The notes beneath the pieces are model-generated. The model did no database searches. It was not told where the DNA came from and saw nothing but the letters and a program-made list of their open reading frames with translations. DNA of 64,000 nucleotides, from positions 1-64,000 of the forward strand of contig NZ_JAEUAN010000025.1 in assembly GCF_019511445.1 (NCBI RefSeq), written 5' to 3'. Positions 53,048 to 60,991 of the stretch are shown in pieces (the stretch's first letter is position 1; each line of letters starts with the position of its first letter). A program made the translations under genes and the position numbers. Source of the stretch: Aliirhizobium wenxiniae (lineage in GTDB: Bacteria; Pseudomonadota; Alphaproteobacteria; Rhizobiales; Rhizobiaceae).

Positions 53048-54226
53048 TCAGCTCCAACCACCACCATAGGTTCTGTAGAAGACATGCAGACCGATGCGAC
53101 CCACCTTCTTCATTGTCTTCGCCCAGTTCGGGCGGACATAGGTTGCGTGATAATGTGTCGCGGAACCGACCTCTGGCAGCCAGATCTTGCCGGCAGTCGT
53201 GGCCATGGCCACCTCACGCGCCACTTTCCAATGATCGCCTGAGCGAACGCGGTCCTTGATGTTGTCGCAGGCGAAGGAAAACTGGCAGCGGTTGCGCCAG
53301 TCTTCGTTCTGGTAGACGACATCACAGATTGTCGAAGGATAGGCCGGATTGCGCACGCGGTTGAGGATAACCTGGGCTACGGCCGCCTGTCCGCGCACCG
53401 ATTCGCCTCTCGCCTCGAAATAGATGCCGGAGGCCAGGCATTGCTGCTGCTTGGACGAAAAAGAATCAGCCGGCAGCGGGTTTGCCGCCCAGGCGTGATC
53501 CTGCGGGCCGATCGGCGGAATGAAACGCCCGGCCTCGGGCTTGCTCAGAATCGCATCGAAAGGCGACTGGCGGGAGAAATCCGGAGCGGATGAGGCATAG
53601 GCCGTCGCCAGAATGTCTGCCCGGTCGTTGGTAACAAGGCTGGCGATCATCGGCGGCAGGCTCTTTTCCTTCACCTCATCCTTGCGGAAGTAGAATTCTG
53701 CGACCTCGACCGGCTGCTGAGTGGCCTGCTCGCCCTTGTCGACCTTGACGAAGGCGGTCATCTCGTCTTCCTCGTCTACAGGCTTGGTCAACGAACTTGA
53801 ACGCTCAAGGATGGAGCCGGCGGAAAATGCCTTCGGCGGCAGCATCGGCATGACGGCAACGATCCGGCCCTTCTTTTCGGAACGGTTGATGCGGTCCTCG
53901 TCGGGCGTGCCCTCCCCTGGCTTGTCCTTGTCGGCCAGAGCCACCTTGCGCCCGTCCGGCAGAACGACACCCGCATCGCCACCCAGCACATGCGAACCAC
54001 CCGGGAAGGCGATCGAGGCGGCGTGAAGCGATCCGGCCGGCGACTGGGTGATCACCATGCGCCAACTTTCGGAAGATCCGTTGCGGCCGGCAAAAAGGTC
54101 GGTGAGATCACCCTGGGACGGCACTGCCGGGAAGGCCAGCCAGGCGGTAAAGCCCAGCAGAACCGGAGAGGCCAACCTGTCCCAACGCGGCAGGGACCTC
54201 TTACGCAGAACTCTTTTCGAACGCAA
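53048..54226 (-). CDS. Cell wall hydrolase, SleB-like
   Basis: The 392-residue protein has an N-terminal signal anchor (about residues 17-36), a low-complexity charged region, and a C-terminal hydrolase_2/SleB domain from about residue 265: CLASGIYFEARGESVRGQAAVAQVILNRV (catalytic Glu in YFEARGE), CDVVYQNEDWRNRCQFSFACD and ATHYHATYVRPNWAKTM. It should cut peptidoglycan as a lytic transglycosylase-like enzyme in the periplasm. The start is TTG; TGTGGAG lies 8 bases before it and no better start exists. Confidence 0.88.
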   Translation of the reverse strand: MRSKRVLRKRSLPRWDRLASPVLLGFTAWLAFPAVPSQGDLTDLFAGRNGSSESWRMVITQSPAGSLHAASIAFPGGSHVLGGDAGVVLPDGRKVALADKDKPGEGTPDEDRINRSEKKGRIVAVMPMLPPKAFSAGSILERSSSLTKPVDEEDEMTAFVKVDKGEQATQQPVEVAEFYFRKDEVKEKSLPPMIASLVTNDRADILATAYASSAPDFSRQSPFDAILSKPEAGRFIPPIGPQDHAWAANPLPADSFSSKQQQCLASGIYFEARGESVRGQAAVAQVILNRVRNPAYPSTICDVVYQNEDWRNRCQFSFACDNIKDRVRSGDHWKVAREVAMATTAGKIWLPEVGSATHYHATYVRPNWAKTMKKVGRIGLHVFYRTYGGGWS

Positions 54227-54442
54227 AACGGCAACTCCACAAGGTAACCATAGAGGCCTGCCAGCATTCCCAATGGAGCCGACAGGGCAGCGACTATGGT
54301 TGAAGAATGAATCATTAACCTTGATGAGCGGTTAACGCGCAGGGCGGAAAGCCTTGCAGCGCAAGCTTGTTCAGCACACCCGCATTTAACAAAGGCGTGA
54401 ATGTTGCCGCCGGGACACGCGCAGGCGGTGGCTTCGTGCCGA

Positions 54443-56344
54443 TCAGATGATCACATGCGCGCCGAGTTCGACCACACGGTTGGCCGGTAAATGGAAATAG
54501 TCGGACGGGTCGGTCGCGGCATTGGCCATGGCGATATAGAGCCTGTCCTGCCACATGGGCATGCCCGATTGGGCATCCGGGATAAGCTTGCGGCGGCCGA
54601 GATAAAACGAGGTCGACATGATGTCGAATTTGAAGCCGGTCCTGCGCAGATAGGCCAAAGCCTGGGAGACATTGTGCGACTGCATGAAACCGTAGCGCAG
54701 CTCGATCACGGTGAAGCGCTCGGAGATTTTTTCGACCCGATATCGCTCATCGATCGAAACGCGCGGCTTGTTGACCGTGCGGATCGTCAGGATGACGTTC
54801 TTTTCGTGCAGGACGTGGTTGTGCTTGATGTTGTGGAGGAGTGCGGCAGGCGCTGTTTCCGGGTCGCTGGTCAGGAAGATCGCGACGCCGGGCACGGATA
54901 CCGGGGCATGGTCCGATTTCTTCTCCACCATGGGCACGAAGGCTTCGAGCGGAACATCGATGCGGCGGGTCTTTTCAAACAGGATCGCGGTGCCGCGTTT
55001 CCAGGTCCACATGATGAGGGTGAAGAACGCGGCCATCATGGCCGGCACCCAGCCGCCGTCATGGATCTTCAAAAGGTTCGCGCCGAGAAAGACCAGTTCA
55101 AACGCCAGCAGCGGCGAAAGGACTGCGATCGCTACCGTCTGCGGCCACATCCAGCGCAGCCGGACGAATTCGAAGGCCATCAACGTCGTTACCACCATCG
55201 CGCCGGTGACGGAGATGCCATAGGCGGTGGCCAATGCCTCCGAGCTTTCGAAACCGACCACGAGCGCGATGACGCCGGCAAGCAGCAGCGTGTTGACTGC
55301 GGGCAGGAAAATCTGCCCCGTATTGGTCTCCGAGGTGAAGAGGATCTGCATGCGCGGCAGGTAGCCCAGATGGATCGCCTGGCGCACCAGCGAAAAAGCG
55401 CCGGTGATCACCGCCTGGCTGGCGATGATGGTTGCAGCGGTCGCCAGAAGGATGACCGGGATCAGCGCCCATTCGGGAAACATCAGATAGAAGGGATTAT
55501 TCATCGCTTCCGGATGCTGTAGCACCATGGCGCCCTGCCCCAGATAGTTCAGCGTCAGCGCCGGATAGACCAGCAGGAACCAGGCCAGCTGGATAGGCTT
55601 GCGGCCGAAATGACCGAGATCCGCGTAAAGCGCCTCAGCCCCCGTAACAGTCAGGAAGACCGCGCCGAGAACGACGATGCCGGCAAAGCCCTCGCGCAGC
55701 ATGAATTCCATCGCGTACCAGGGATTGAAGGCTCGAAGAATGCTGAGATCATCGGCAATATGCACCAGCCCGATCGCCGCCATGACGATGAACCAGAGCG
55801 CGGTGATCGGGCCGAAGAAGCGGGACACAAGCGCAGTGCCCTTCGACTGGATGGCGAAGAGTGCGATCAGAATGATCACGGAGATCGGCAGAACGGCATT
55901 GTCGAGCTTCGGCGTCACCAGTTTCAGGCCCTCGACCGCTGACATGACCGAAAGCGCGGGCGTAATCATCGCGTCGCCGAGGAAAAGGGCAGCGCCGATC
56001 AGGCCGAGCAGCATCAGCATGGCGCGTTGGCCATTGGCCGATTTGGTCAACAGCGCCAGAAGCGAGAGCGTGCCCCCTTCCCCGTCATTATCGGCCCTCA
56101 AGAGGAAGATCACGTATTTCAGGGTGACGATGATCGTCAGCGTCCAGATCATCAGCGAGATGAGGCCGATGATCTCCATATGCGTCACGCCATCATTGGC
56201 GACGGGCTTCAACGCCTCGCGGAAGGCATAGAGCGGGCTTGTGCCGATATCGCCGTAAACCACGCCGACAGAGCCGAGGGTGAGCGCGAACAGGCTGTGG
56301 GTGCGCGTCTTTTCAGCAGCGTGATGTTCAGCGGGGTGACCCAT
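54443..56344 (-). CDS. kup: Kup-type low-affinity potassium transporter
   Basis: This 633-residue inner-membrane K+/H+ symporter has about twelve hydrophobic segments in the first 460 residues and a cytoplasmic C-terminal domain. Family landmarks: GVVYGDIGTSPLYAFRE near residue 27, GDAMITPALSVMSAVEGL, GAVFLTVTGAEALYADLGHFGRKPI and a final YFHLPANRVVELGAHVII. The length is that of the family (about 620-640). It is isolated, with the mrp gene on the same strand upstream. Confidence 0.96.
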   Translation of the reverse strand: MGHPAEHHAAEKTRTHSLFALTLGSVGVVYGDIGTSPLYAFREALKPVANDGVTHMEIIGLISLMIWTLTIIVTLKYVIFLLRADNDGEGGTLSLLALLTKSANGQRAMLMLLGLIGAALFLGDAMITPALSVMSAVEGLKLVTPKLDNAVLPISVIILIALFAIQSKGTALVSRFFGPITALWFIVMAAIGLVHIADDLSILRAFNPWYAMEFMLREGFAGIVVLGAVFLTVTGAEALYADLGHFGRKPIQLAWFLLVYPALTLNYLGQGAMVLQHPEAMNNPFYLMFPEWALIPVILLATAATIIASQAVITGAFSLVRQAIHLGYLPRMQILFTSETNTGQIFLPAVNTLLLAGVIALVVGFESSEALATAYGISVTGAMVVTTLMAFEFVRLRWMWPQTVAIAVLSPLLAFELVFLGANLLKIHDGGWVPAMMAAFFTLIMWTWKRGTAILFEKTRRIDVPLEAFVPMVEKKSDHAPVSVPGVAIFLTSDPETAPAALLHNIKHNHVLHEKNVILTIRTVNKPRVSIDERYRVEKISERFTVIELRYGFMQSHNVSQALAYLRRTGFKFDIMSTSFYLGRRKLIPDAQSGMPMWQDRLYIAMANAATDPSDYFHLPANRVVELGAHVII

Positions 56345-56635
56345 GGAGTGCCTGACCTCAGTCAGCCTTTCAGGAGACGACGGACAATGGATTGGATAGC
56401 GGCATGCGGAATGGAGCGGGCGGAGTTCCAGACGACGTTTCGAAATAGCGGGTCTTGATCAGTCTCAACTTGCTGTCCGAGAACGGCCTGCCTGCCGCCA
56501 GCTTTTAAAGCGAGGCGTATGCAAGATGGCGATTGCCAAGGTCGGGAGGCGGGGTGCCCCGGACAATGCAGAGAAAATGGCGCTTCAAAGCGCTGTTCGC
56601 AAGAGGCTTGCGGCGATCGGCCACAAGCCCTCCGA

Positions 56636-57790
56636 CTATTCGAAAACGATCGATGGCGCCTTGCGGCGGGACCCTTGCGAGAGCTGCGCCCAAACCTTGG
56701 CGGCAATTTCCTTGTAGATGCCGGTAATCTCACCATCCGGCTCGGCATGCACGATCGGCGTCCCGAGATCGGAGCGCTCGCGGATATCCATCGTCAGCGG
56801 CACTTCGCCAAGGAAGGGAACGCCGATCCGTTCGGCCTCTGCGCGAGCGCCGCCATGGCCAAAGATGTCGTAACGCTTGCCGGTATCGGGCGCGAGGAAA
56901 TAGCTCATGTTTTCGACAATGCCGAGAAGCGGGATTTCCACCTTGCGGAACATGGTCACGGCCTTGCGGGCATCGATCAGCGCCAGATCCTGTGGCGTCG
57001 AGACGATCACCGCGCCGGCGAGCGGCACCTGCTGGGCCATGGTCAGCTGGGCATCGCCGGTGCCGGGCGGCATGTCGACGACGAGAACATCGAGATCGCC
57101 CCAGGCGACTTCGCGCAACATCTGCAGAAGCGCCGACTGGACCATCGGGCCGCGCCAGATCATCGCGGTTTCCTCATCAACGAGGAAACCCATCGACATG
57201 GCCTTGAGACCGTAATTCTCCATCGGCTTGATCAGCCGGCCGTCGATCTGTTCCGGCCTGCCGGAAATCTTCAGGAGCCGCGGCACGGAGGGGCCATAGA
57301 TATCCGCATCGAGAATGCCGACGCGCAGGCCGTTCGCCTGCAGTCCGAGGGCGAAATTGACAGCCGTGGTGGATTTGCCGACACCGCCCTTGCCGGATGC
57401 GACTGCGATGATCGCGCCGACGCCGGGCACGCCGGCCTTTACATTGCCGGGACCGCGGGACGGGCCGCCTGCGGGCGCATGCGAATGGGAATGATTGGGC
57501 GCCTGCGGGGCCGGAGGTTGCTGCGGCGCGGCAGACGCCTTGCGATCCGCAGTCAGCGTGACCAGCGCGCCCTTGACGCCCGGCACGGCCGTAACCGCCT
57601 TTTCAGCGGCCAGCCGCAGGGGTTCGAGTTCCTGAGCCTTGTCGGAAGGCACGGTGATCGAAAAATAGACCTTCCCATCGGAGATGAACACATCCGATAC
57701 CATGCCACGGGTTACGAGGTCGCTTTGCAGATCCGGACTGCGAACCTTGGCGAGCGCTTCCAGCACCTGGTTCTTCGTAACATCCGGCAT
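56636..57790 (-). CDS. mrp: Mrp/NBP35-type P-loop ATPase without cysteines
   Basis: This 384-residue member of the Mrp/ApbC family is a putative Fe-S cluster carrier. An N-terminal MIP18-like domain (residues 1-85) is followed by a Pro/His-rich linker (QPPAPQAPNHSHSHAPAGG) and an ATPase domain with the deviant Walker A AVASGKGGVGKST (about 129-141), DADIYGPSVPRLL and VVDMPPGTGDAQL. The usual CxxC that bridges a cluster between subunits (NMS..C..C in E. coli) is replaced by ENMSYFLAPDTGKRYDIF, and I find no Cys in the whole protein. Cluster binding is therefore doubtful or uses other ligands. Confidence 0.93.
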   Translation of the reverse strand: MPDVTKNQVLEALAKVRSPDLQSDLVTRGMVSDVFISDGKVYFSITVPSDKAQELEPLRLAAEKAVTAVPGVKGALVTLTADRKASAAPQQPPAPQAPNHSHSHAPAGGPSRGPGNVKAGVPGVGAIIAVASGKGGVGKSTTAVNFALGLQANGLRVGILDADIYGPSVPRLLKISGRPEQIDGRLIKPMENYGLKAMSMGFLVDEETAMIWRGPMVQSALLQMLREVAWGDLDVLVVDMPPGTGDAQLTMAQQVPLAGAVIVSTPQDLALIDARKAVTMFRKVEIPLLGIVENMSYFLAPDTGKRYDIFGHGGARAEAERIGVPFLGEVPLTMDIRERSDLGTPIVHAEPDGEITGIYKEIAAKVWAQLSQGSRRKAPSIVFE

Positions 57791-58142
57791 ATCGAACTCC
57801 TGCTTGCCATCTCGCGCATGCCGGGTTTACAGCCCCGGCGCACATTCCTGGCTGTTATATAGGAGTTGCGGCTGCATACCGGCAAGATGAATAAAGCCGC
57901 TGCCCGGATGGCAGCCCTTAGGCGCGCTTTCCGGACAACGGCTTTTTTCTTGGTCGCGTCTCTTGGTACGCTTTTTGAAGTCCCCTCTGGACCTGTTTCT
58001 AAGCAAGCATGAAACGTGCCAGTCTGAAAGAGGGCTTTTTCGAGCTTTTTCGGAGTGTTTTTCAGAATAAACGTCGAAGAATCTGGCATTCCGCACTGCA
58101 GCAAACAGTGACCGCACACCATTTGTGCAGATTAGAGAAAGC
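57791..58142 (-). other. Intergenic region between LuxR-type gene and mrp
   Basis: No gene is supported. It contains the mrp promoter and a short GCTGCC/GGCAGC hairpin (57899-57915) that could end the LuxR transcript on the minus strand. Confidence 0.55.
57856..57885 (-). promoter_or_regulatory. Promoter of mrp
   Basis: TTGCCG and TATATA lie 18 bases apart on the minus strand, about 66 bases before the mrp start codon. Confidence 0.5.
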
Positions 58143-58865
58143 CTATTTAATCAGCCCGATACGCAAAGCCTTGGCAACAGCCTGGGTGCGATTGACGGTG
58201 TCGAGCTTCTTTGCTGCCCGGTTCAGGTAATGATTGACGGTATGCTCGGAGAGACCGAGGATATCGGCGATCTCGGCACTCGTCTTTCCGGCGGCTGTCC
58301 AGGTGAGGCAGTCGATCTCGCGGTCCGTCAGAAGATCGGCGCTTCGCACATCGAGCGTCCGGATTTCGGCCAGCCGATCAAAGATGTGGATTGCCGCAAA
58401 GGTGAGTTCCAAAAGATGCTGGCGGTCCGGTTCATCGCCCATGCCGCCAACCACGACAGCCCCTCTGGCTCCCGCCGTATCATGGACCGGGATGCAGGCG
58501 CCGCGTGCTATGCCGAATTTTGCGAATACGGCTGCCATTTCCGGCGTTTCGGCATCACGCTCCAGATCGAACGAGAAGGGCACGACCGAGCGGCGCAGCT
58601 GGCGCAGAACAAAGCTTGAGCGGATCAGGCCTTCACGGTCAAACAGCGACACGAGTTCGGCCGGCCAGTTGTTGATGATGGCACTGCCGGAAAGGCCGAG
58701 CGCAGTTGCCGGAGGCAGGTTCAGAACCATGAAGTTCTTCAGGCCGTAGGACTCGACAAGCTTCTTTGTAAAACGGAAGACATCGAACTGGGTCTTTAAG
58801 CCTGAGATTTCTTCGACGTTTACGTCGAAGGTCATCAGTTCGGCGGCCGTTTCCGTTTTGGACAT
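58143..58865 (-). CDS. LuxR-family transcriptional regulator, solo
   Basis: The 240-residue protein has an N-terminal autoinducer-binding-like domain (about 20-165) and a C-terminal LuxR HTH (about 175-235: LTDREIDCLTWTAAGKTSAEIADILGLSEHTVNHYLNRAAKKL). Of the residues that hold acyl-homoserine lactones in LuxR/TraR, the W-x3-Y and D-P pair are not well kept (INNWPAELVSLFDREGLIRSS), while VVPFSF and G-A-C-I-P-V-H are. No luxI-type synthase is in the window, so it is a LuxR solo (ExpR-like size) that may respond to other signals. The ATG is preceded by ACAGAGAAGC. Confidence 0.88.
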   Translation of the reverse strand: MSKTETAAELMTFDVNVEEISGLKTQFDVFRFTKKLVESYGLKNFMVLNLPPATALGLSGSAIINNWPAELVSLFDREGLIRSSFVLRQLRRSVVPFSFDLERDAETPEMAAVFAKFGIARGACIPVHDTAGARGAVVVGGMGDEPDRQHLLELTFAAIHIFDRLAEIRTLDVRSADLLTDREIDCLTWTAAGKTSAEIADILGLSEHTVNHYLNRAAKKLDTVNRTQAVAKALRIGLIK

Positions 58866-59237
58866 TTTTTTGCTTCTCTGTTCCGAATGCGCAGGATTAC
58901 CGGCGCAAGCACACGAATCATTCAGGTGATTTTCGGAGATCGCTCAGTGGGAGAAAAGGCAAAAGCTGCAAGTTCCCTGCATTTCTTCCCGCATCGCGTG
59001 TCTTACAAGATCGAGAGCTTCCACTGCAGACTTAAAAGAGTTGTTAATTTTTCGGGCGATCAACATTTTTATCAATACTGACATGTAATCGCCTTAGCAG
59101 ACTTTGTGAGGATGCAACATGGGGGAGTTATTATTAGCTGGGGATGAAATACATACTGACACGCATAAGTGGACAGTTGCGTCGCGATGTGGCGAATAGA
59201 CACCCGGAAAAGCATCATCGCAGCCGGGAGGAAAAAG
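58866..59237. promoter_or_regulatory. Divergent regulatory region with a shared 20-base motif
   Basis: This gap between the LuxR-type and SMP-30 genes has no supported gene. It contains CAATACTGACATGTAATCGC at 59073-59092, which recurs with one change at 63633-63652, and an A/T-rich run before it. The promoter of each divergent gene should lie here, but I see no firm -35/-10. Confidence 0.5.
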
Positions 59238-60119
59238 ATGGCAACCATTCATCCGTTCAAAGGCAGCATCCTGTCTTCTACTTTGTGTGACCTGGGCGAA
59301 GGGATCAGCTTCGAAACCGAGACCAATACGCTGTGGTGGTGCAACATCCTCGGCAAGGCGCTCCATTCGCTCGATATGGCAAATGGCAGCGAAACCATTC
59401 ATCCGCTCCCGGTCATGGCAAGCGTCGTCTCACGCATCGATGCAGATCGCCAATTGATCGGAAGCGACAAGGGCCTGTTCATTCGCAACCGGACAACCGG
59501 CGCGCTTTCACCGCATTGCGAACTGGAGCCCGGCAATGCCGGCAACCGTTCCAACGACGGCCGGGTCCACGCTTCGGGCAGCCTGTGGATCGGCACGATG
59601 GGGCGCACCGCAGCCGATGGTGCGGGCGCAATCTATCACGTTGCCAAGGGCGTGGTGACGAAGCTTTACGACCAGATCAGCATCTCGAACTCGATCTGCT
59701 TTTCCCCTGACGCTGCGACGGCCTATTTCGTCGATACGCGCGGCAATCAGTTGATGAAGGTTGCAATCGACCCAACGACCGGCCTGCCGACCGGCAAGCC
59801 TTCCCTTTTCGTTGACGGAAGCGCCGAGCCGGGCGGGATCGACGGGTCGATCTGCGATGCGAACGGTCATGTGTGGAATGCGCGCTGGGGTGAAGCGGCG
59901 CTCGACCACTATGATGCCGATGGAAGCCTCATCGAGCGATACCTGCTGCCGGCCAAGCGCACGACGTGCCCGGCCTTTATCGGCAACGGCCGGATCGCCG
60001 TAACCTCCGCATGGGAAGGGCTGGATGATGCCGGCCGCGCGGCGGATCCGAGTGCCGGCGCGACATTTGCGATCGAGACCGAAGCGCAAGCCAAATACGA
60101 TCCTGCCTATCGTCTTTGA
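59238..60119 (+). CDS. SMP-30/gluconolactonase/LRE family protein
   Basis: This 293-residue six-bladed beta-propeller hydrolase has CDLGEGISFETETNTLWWCNILG (metal-binding Glu), RSNDGRVHASGSLWIGTMG (Asn-Asp and W-G-T-M) and SNSICFSPDAATAYFVDTRGNQL, with PGGIDGSICDANGHVWNARWGEAALDHYDADG for the last blade. Members open sugar lactones such as L-arabinono- or gluconolactone. ATG 59238 is chosen because GGGAGG lies 7-12 bases upstream; the frame is open for 23 more codons. It could act with sugar catabolic genes elsewhere; no partner is adjacent. Confidence 0.92.
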   Translation: MATIHPFKGSILSSTLCDLGEGISFETETNTLWWCNILGKALHSLDMANGSETIHPLPVMASVVSRIDADRQLIGSDKGLFIRNRTTGALSPHCELEPGNAGNRSNDGRVHASGSLWIGTMGRTAADGAGAIYHVAKGVVTKLYDQISISNSICFSPDAATAYFVDTRGNQLMKVAIDPTTGLPTGKPSLFVDGSAEPGGIDGSICDANGHVWNARWGEAALDHYDADGSLIERYLLPAKRTTCPAFIGNGRIAVTSAWEGLDDAGRAADPSAGATFAIETEAQAKYDPAYRL

Positions 60120-60285
60120 GCCCTGCAGTCACCGTTCGGCTCACAATTTCGTCAGTCTAAAAATGCGTCAATTCGGGAACAAATCCTGCTCCCCTTTGTT
60201 TGTCCTATCGAACCGCCACCGAGACGACCTCCCGGTCAGGGAGCGGTTTTATTGAACGATAACAAACGGAAAAGGCAGGAACACC

Positions 60286-60903
60286 ATGAAGAAGACCCTT
60301 GGAGTACTCATCGCGGCCACGCTCATGACGTCCACCGCCCTTGCACCGGCATTCGCGCAGACCAACAATGCCGCGCCGGCAACTCCGGCTGCCCCCACGG
60401 CACCGGCCGAGACCAACACGATGGCCCCTGCGGCCCCGGCTGCCGGCTCGACCACCACGTCTGCAGCGGCTGATGCGTCCTATCTGACTGAGCAGGCAGC
60501 AACCCAGGTCAGCGCCAATGATTACATCGGCAAGCAGATCTACAATGCCGGCGACGAGAGCATCGGTAAGGTCAACAACCTGATCCTCGAAGAAAACGGC
60601 GGCATCGTCGCAGCCGTGGTTGGTGTCGGCGGCTTCCTTGGCATCGGCGCGAAGGATGTGGCGCTGCCGATCAGCAAGGTCAGCATGACCCGCGATGCAG
60701 CCAACAACGACGTGCGCCTGACCACGACGGAGACAGCCGAAGCGCTGCAGGCCGCGCCGGAATTCAAGACGCTGGGCGACAAGCAGGCTGAGACCGACGC
60801 AACCACCACATCGTCCACAACGATGACGCCGGCTGAACCTGCTGCGCCGGCAGCCCCTGCCACGGGCGGCGACACCAACTCGTCAACGGCTCCGAAGCCT
60901 TAA
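60286..60903 (+). CDS. Exported PRC-barrel domain protein
   Basis: The 205-residue protein has a signal peptide ending AFA-Q25, an Ala/Pro/Thr-rich stretch (to about residue 68), a PRC-barrel domain (about 75-150: DYIGKQIYNAGDESIGKVNNLILEENGGIVAAVVGVGGFLGIG) and a second low-complexity tail rich in Thr, Ala and Pro. It is probably a periplasmic or surface protein of the stress-related PRC-barrel group of rhizobia; the ligand is unknown. GGCAGGAACACC precedes the ATG. A strong terminator follows. Confidence 0.88.
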   Translation: MKKTLGVLIAATLMTSTALAPAFAQTNNAAPATPAAPTAPAETNTMAPAAPAAGSTTTSAAADASYLTEQAATQVSANDYIGKQIYNAGDESIGKVNNLILEENGGIVAAVVGVGGFLGIGAKDVALPISKVSMTRDAANNDVRLTTTETAEALQAAPEFKTLGDKQAETDATTTSSTTMTPAEPAAPAAPATGGDTNSSTAPKP

Positions 60904-60955
60904 GCTTCAAGCCCGGAACGAGCCATCCGCCACGCGTGATGCGATGAGGAGGAAG

Positions 60956-60991
60956 AAGGGCGGTGCCGCGGCGCCGCCCTTTCGTCTTTTT
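60956..60991 (+). terminator. Intrinsic terminator of the PRC-barrel gene
   Basis: AAGGGCGG pairs with CCGCCCTT around a GC-rich loop that can extend the stem, followed by TTCGTCTTTTT. It ends at the stop codon of the convergent flavin oxidoreductase gene. Confidence 0.85.

Noticed and set aside
56526..56717. A 63-codon frame on the plus strand between kup and mrp
   Set aside because: Its end overlaps the mrp 3' end in antisense, there is no ribosome binding site worth the name, and no homology-like pattern. A real small gene cannot be fully excluded.
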